A stretch of DNA of 64,000 nucleotides, from positions 1 through 64,000 of the forward strand of contig JADFNV010000004.1 of the NCBI GenBank assembly GCA_022563195.1, written 5' to 3'. This stretch comes from Pseudomonadota bacterium (GTDB lineage: Bacteria; Pseudomonadota; Gammaproteobacteria; Steroidobacterales; Woeseiaceae). Numbering within the stretch: the first letter of the stretch is position 1; each line of letters starts with the position of its first letter. The position numbers and the translations under genes are program-made. Below the pieces are notes generated by a model, which saw only the letters and a list, made by a program, of their open reading frames with translations, did not search any database and was not told the DNA's origin. Positions 60,443 to 64,000 of this stretch are shown here, piece by piece.

Positions 60443-62271
60443 CCAGCAAAATTCCCCGCTGCCTTGTAGGGTTGCGTCGCGATGACCAGCGCCCCCGGGC
60501 CAGCATGTACACCGAGTGCTGCGCCGATCTCCATCACTGTCAGCCTTTCAATCGCGGGAAGTTCACCGCACAAGTGATTCTCGAGTTCGTGTGCGTCATC
60601 GGGCGCGACTGCATGGCCGATCGAAATATTCAATCGCGCGATCGCGCGCGCGCGTCGGGCGACATGTCGTGCAAATCTTGCGACACGATTGCGTTTGCCG
60701 AGCATGAAGCCGCTCAATGCAATACGACCATCGGCTGTGGTGCGGATTATCGGCGTTACGCGCAGAAGATCTGCGACAGTCTTGACCCATTTTGGTACGC
60801 GACCACCACGCACTGCGTAACTCAGGTCATTCAAGAGACAGTAGCTGCGTGTTTCGGGTATCAGCGCCCTGACGGCGGTAATGCTCTGCTCAGCGCTTAG
60901 CCCCGCATGCGCACACTCAGCGGCGAACACCACGAGCATTCCCTGGCCCAACGAGGCGTTGAGTGAATCAATCACATGCAACCGTCCCGATGCATTAATT
61001 CGATTTGCGGCGGATCGTGCCGCTTCGAACGTACCGCTGGCAGTAGCCGTCAAATTGATCGAGAGCACATCAGCGAAATGGCTGGCGAGATACTGGAACT
61101 GACGACGAAAGTCACCTGGAGCCGGTTGCGATGTTGTCGGGTGATGTGGGTTGGAGGCGAGCTCCGCGAAAAATTCCTCTGTAGTGATGCTGACCTTATC
61201 GATATATGCCCGGTCACCGAATTGAATTCGGCATGGCACCATGTGAATATCGAGGCGTTCCATATCCTCATCAGCAATATCGGCGGCGGAGTCGGCAATG
61301 ACCGCGAATTGCTTTGTGGTGTCATGACTACTGTGCTGTTGAAGCTGCATGTCATCGGTTTTTTCGGCGCTGACAACACCGTATTGACGGCTGACCTCAA
61401 ATACGGTGCCTGGCTCGTTGACATGAATATGTATTTTCGCTTTGCGCTTGGAACCGGCGAGTACGAGTGAGTCGCCAAGCGCGGAAAGCGCTTCCCTGAG
61501 CTTGCGCCGATCGATGTCGGTCGCCGTGACAATGCACTCGGTACAGTAACGGTATTCACAATCCTCGCCCGATTCGATGATTGCGATGTCTTGTGCGTCG
61601 CTGTGTATCGCAGTCAGGTCGGGCTCGTCGACAGCCGTTCCATAGTTAATAAAATCACTCATTCCCTTGAACAGCTCGAAGAAACCCTTGGCGCCGGCGT
61701 CGACGACACCAGCTTTGCGTAATACGTCAAGCTGTTGCGTCGTGTCGGCAAGCGCGCTTTCCAGCCTGGGCATTGCGTCGTGCAAGACGGTCGATAAATC
61801 AGCGTCCTGATCCCGGGCAAGCTGAGACGCTGTCGATTCCGCCAATACTCTGATTACCGAAAGAATCGTTCCGTCCTGCGGGTCTGATAATGCGTCATGC
61901 GCATAGTCACTGCCATGGCTGACCGCTTTGCTGAAGGTAACCGTCGTGAATCGTGTCAAATCGCCGGTCGAGTCGCTCATGCCTTGAAAAAATTGTGCGA
62001 CGATCGCCCCGGAATTTCCCCGCGCACTATCGAGCAAAGTATCAGCGAATGCGGCGAGTAAGGTACCGAGGTGCTGCTCTTGTGGTCGATTCAGGAGCGT
62101 GAGCGCAGCCCCGAGAGTCAGGCTGAGATTTGTACCTGTATCACCATCTGCAACTGGAAAGACATTGATTCTATTGAGAAAATCCTGGTCGTTTATCACC
62201 CGGTAAATGCCGGAAATCAGTGCGCTTGCGAGGCCGTCGCCGTCCAGGTGCTTGGATGCCGTGCTTCCCAA
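60439..62271 (-). CDS. FakA-FakB-like fusion: DAK2 kinase domain plus DegV fatty acid-binding domain
   Basis: 610 residues in three parts. Residues 1-200 are a DhaL/DAK2 kinase domain (RINVFPVADGDTGTNLSLTL binds Mg-ATP, SARGNSGAIVAQFF, and AGVVDAGAKGFFELF). Residues 235-310 match the FakA middle domain (YCTECIVTATD, GDSLVLAG, KIHIHVNEPG). Residues 320-610 are a DegV domain (FAVIADSAADI, HPTTSQPAPGDF, then VRGGRVPKW). In Gram-positive bacteria FakA phosphorylates fatty acids held by separate FakB (DegV) proteins. Here both are one chain. TTG 62271 is the assumed start, with no good ribosome site. gspB ends 23 bases upstream. Confidence 0.85.
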   Translation of the reverse strand: MGSTASKHLDGDGLASALISGIYRVINDQDFLNRINVFPVADGDTGTNLSLTLGAALTLLNRPQEQHLGTLLAAFADTLLDSARGNSGAIVAQFFQGMSDSTGDLTRFTTVTFSKAVSHGSDYAHDALSDPQDGTILSVIRVLAESTASQLARDQDADLSTVLHDAMPRLESALADTTQQLDVLRKAGVVDAGAKGFFELFKGMSDFINYGTAVDEPDLTAIHSDAQDIAIIESGEDCEYRYCTECIVTATDIDRRKLREALSALGDSLVLAGSKRKAKIHIHVNEPGTVFEVSRQYGVVSAEKTDDMQLQQHSSHDTTKQFAVIADSAADIADEDMERLDIHMVPCRIQFGDRAYIDKVSITTEEFFAELASNPHHPTTSQPAPGDFRRQFQYLASHFADVLSINLTATASGTFEAARSAANRINASGRLHVIDSLNASLGQGMLVVFAAECAHAGLSAEQSITAVRALIPETRSYCLLNDLSYAVRGGRVPKWVKTVADLLRVTPIIRTTADGRIALSGFMLGKRNRVARFARHVARRARAIARLNISIGHAVAPDDAHELENHLCGELPAIERLTVMEIGAALGVHAGPGALVIATQPYKAAGNFAG

Positions 62272-62294
62272 GTGGGTCGAATCTCAAAGGCCGG

Positions 62295-62882
62295 CTATTC
62301 GCGCGGCAGCAGAAAAATCAAACCGTGATATTCGAGAATGACGCCGTCTGGTGTGATTTCGGCGACGATTGGTCCTTCGTCAAGCTGCGAATTTTCACGG
62401 TGCTTGACCATGTTGATGAAGACGAATCGCTCGTCCGCCACTTCGCTGTAGACATGAATATCTATGTGCAGCTCGGCTAGCTGCAGTGTTCCATTGAGGC
62501 GCAGTTCATCGATGATCGGGATTCGTGGTGGCGTCGTCGAAGGCATTGGCAAAATGGCCCCCGGTTCCTTTGCTACCGGTCGTCTTTCCCGGGCCTTCGC
62601 AACTTCGTCGACGAAGCTTGGTGTAGTCGCCGTGGGAATCGCATCGTCCGCCGCCGTGTCTGGTGTGAGCTCGATCGGTGCCGGCGCCTCCGGGGGCTCG
62701 TTGAGAATGAAAACCAGGCCGAGCAAAACGGCCAGGTTAAAACCAAGCAATGCAGCGAGCATCCACAGCCATCGAGTTGGCCTTGGACTGTCAGTGCTGG
62801 ACGGTACGCTCGAAAATTCCGCAGATCCCTGCTGCTGGCGTTCGGCTTCGGATTTCTTCAGGGCATCAAGAATGAATGACAT
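62295..62882 (-). CDS. gspB: Type II secretion accessory protein GspB
   Basis: 195 residues: the conserved N-terminus SFILDALKKSEAERQ, one membrane helix (WLWMLAALLGFNLAVLLGLVFIL, about residues 38-60), a Pro-rich periplasmic linker and a C-terminal GspB domain (IDELRLNGTLQLAELHIDIHVYS...). It partners GspA to place the GspD secretin through peptidoglycan. It starts three bases after gspA stops. Confidence 0.9.
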   Translation of the reverse strand: MSFILDALKKSEAERQQQGSAEFSSVPSSTDSPRPTRWLWMLAALLGFNLAVLLGLVFILNEPPEAPAPIELTPDTAADDAIPTATTPSFVDEVAKARERRPVAKEPGAILPMPSTTPPRIPIIDELRLNGTLQLAELHIDIHVYSEVADERFVFINMVKHRENSQLDEGPIVAEITPDGVILEYHGLIFLLPRE

Positions 62883-62885
62883 ACG

Positions 62886-64000
62886 CTACTCCTGCGCTAG
62901 TCGTGGTGTTGTCAGACGTGGTGTGCCGTTCGGCTCGAGGAGTGTATTAATGACGATCTGCGTCTGATGACCCGCCAGGCCATCTACATCGAGCCGATGA
63001 TCACGCTGAAAATTGCGAACCTGCTGTGTAAGACTGTCGTCAAAAAAGTCGGAATCGAAAGGCTCGACGCGATACCGGACATCGATAGCGGCGAGGCTCT
63101 GTCGCAGCCACAGCACATTGGGTCCACGCGAGCCCTGGCGTAATGCAAGCGAGTCGCCATTGGGTGGTCGCCACAACAGTTGGTACTGGCCGAACCACAT
63201 GTCGGAGATGATATCGATCGGATGAACGACCGAAACGCCGCCGATCGACAATCTGGCCACTTCGCCCCCAATCGCTGTCAATACGACATGATGAGTATCT
63301 CCGTAATTGTCGGTGAGCGTCAGCACTGCGGGCCGATCGAGTTGCCTGAGCCCGCTCCAGGAGCCTCTTTGGCGCAGGCAACTGAAACCGGCGGCTTCCG
63401 CCTGGGCACATGCGGAGTGTTCGGCGCCACGATAATCGATGTTCCAGAGATCGAACAATGTGGCGAGCGCTGACGCTGAAGTCGTTATGTCCTGAGCGAG
63501 ATCGAGCTGCTCGACCAGCGACACATCGGGCTCTGCATTGCTCGCATCTGCGACCGGGCCGGATAACGATAGTTTGATCGATGCAGCCTCGACTGGTGCA
63601 ACTAATTCGCCCAACTCCCGACGGTCTTTCAGGTTTGACCAGAGACCGCCAGCAATAACTATCGCGGCCACGATGCCGAACATTGCGGCGAACCAGCGCC
63701 ACTGGGGCCGGAGGTCGGATTCACCCGAAACCTCAGCTGCGGCACGACGGATCAGCCGACGATCGACGCGTCGGCTACCGAGACTGTACGCGCCGAGCAA
63801 CGCCCTGTCGCAAATCACATTGATCAATCTCGGCACGCCCTGGGACAAGCGGAACACCGCGCGTTTGGCACCGGTATCAAAGACTTCGCCGAGTGCGCCG
63901 GCAACCTTCAGGCGATGCTCGATGTATTGATCGGTTTCGTCACGAGACAGCGGCTCGAGATGGTAGCGACCGGTAATGCGTTGTGCGAGCTGTCTCAAAT
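62886..64000 (-). CDS. gspA: Type II secretion accessory ATPase GspA (ExeA), 5' end beyond window
   Basis: The frame is open to position 64000, so the N-terminal ATPase part (Walker motifs) is missing and about 371 residues are seen. The remaining AAA C-terminal lid (LSRDETDQYIEHRL, LSQGVPRLINVICDRAL) is followed by a membrane helix (WFAAMFGIVAAIVIAGG), a C39-peptidase-like domain (LFDLWNIDYR, AQAEAAGFSCL) and a peptidoglycan-binding domain (VLWLRQSLAAI, VRNFQRDHRLDVDGLAG). This is the GspA/ExeA architecture. It works with GspB immediately downstream. Confidence 0.9.
   Translation of the reverse strand, partial: LRQLAQRITGRYHLEPLSRDETDQYIEHRLKVAGALGEVFDTGAKRAVFRLSQGVPRLINVICDRALLGAYSLGSRRVDRRLIRRAAAEVSGESDLRPQWRWFAAMFGIVAAIVIAGGLWSNLKDRRELGELVAPVEAASIKLSLSGPVADASNAEPDVSLVEQLDLAQDITTSASALATLFDLWNIDYRGAEHSACAQAEAAGFSCLRQRGSWSGLRQLDRPAVLTLTDNYGDTHHVVLTAIGGEVARLSIGGVSVVHPIDIISDMWFGQYQLLWRPPNGDSLALRQGSRGPNVLWLRQSLAAIDVRYRVEPFDSDFFDDSLTQQVRNFQRDHRLDVDGLAGHQTQIVINTLLEPNGTPRLTTPRLAQE

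Noticed and set aside
1-64000. tRNA, rRNA, CRISPR array, prophage, transposase or integrase
   Set aside because: None was recognised on either strand by eye. A tRNAscan or ISfinder search could still reveal a short or degraded example.

Overview
The window is a continuous stretch of a gammaproteobacterial chromosome. The evidence is the engB / cytochrome c4 / dsbA block facing polA, a LptM-type lipoprotein, an FlhC homologue, GspA-GspB type II secretion accessory genes, and TonB receptors beside TPR-sulfotransferases. The gene content resembles marine-sediment Woeseiales (JTB255-like heterotrophs), but that placement is inference. No rRNA, tRNA, CRISPR array, insertion sequence or integrase was seen. 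Both window edges cut a gene: a leucine-dehydrogenase-like gene on the left and gspA on the right.

Layout. 1-2222: amino acid dehydrogenase divergent from an Lrp/AsnC regulator, then a MetF-like protein. 2289-9141: a TPR-sulfotransferase and a TonB-dependent receptor closed by a bidirectional terminator, an Asp/Asn hydroxylase-like protein and an exported beta-lactamase-fold hydrolase. 9159-25535: an accessory catabolic and transport island. Six leftward genes (FAD oxidoreductase, frameshifted alkaline-phosphatase-superfamily enzyme, 2OG-Fe(II) oxygenase, MFS, PHP metallohydrolase, minimal BCCT transporter) diverge from a rightward operon of a GMC dehydrogenase plus a complete LivGFHMK-type ABC importer. 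A zinc alcohol dehydrogenase and a TauD-like dioxygenase diverge from a shared control region just after it. 25709-34482: gdhA, a decayed CHASE2 sensor, a second TonB receptor with a clear promoter and terminator, a DUF4826-like gene, a second TPR-sulfotransferase and a small exported protein. 34534-41968: a methyltransferase, a DUF885 peptidase-like protein, an L,D-transpeptidase, a DUF3179 lipoprotein with a beta-barrel partner, DsbA and cytochrome c4.

42146-54067 is housekeeping: engB, a strong candidate small RNA in the Spot 42/ErsA position, polA, lptM and a tightly overlapping arginine operon (argR-argG-P-loop protein-argC-argD-argF'-argB-argH). The operon uses an acyl-ornithine carbamoyltransferase and has an uncharacterised P-loop protein where the order of Bacteroidetes-type arg clusters, as I recall it, has an N-acyltransferase. 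54194-64000: esterase, TANGO2/NRDE protein, NudC, orphan FlhC, an unknown protein, a YadGH-type ABC exporter, a YedK/HMCES protein, a FakA-FakB-like fusion, GspB and GspA.

The observations most worth following up are the polA-engB small RNA with an anti-Shine-Dalgarno loop, the arginine operon with its unassigned P-loop enzyme and probable succinyl-type ArgF', the divergent catabolic island of unknown substrate, and the FakA/FakB fusion.
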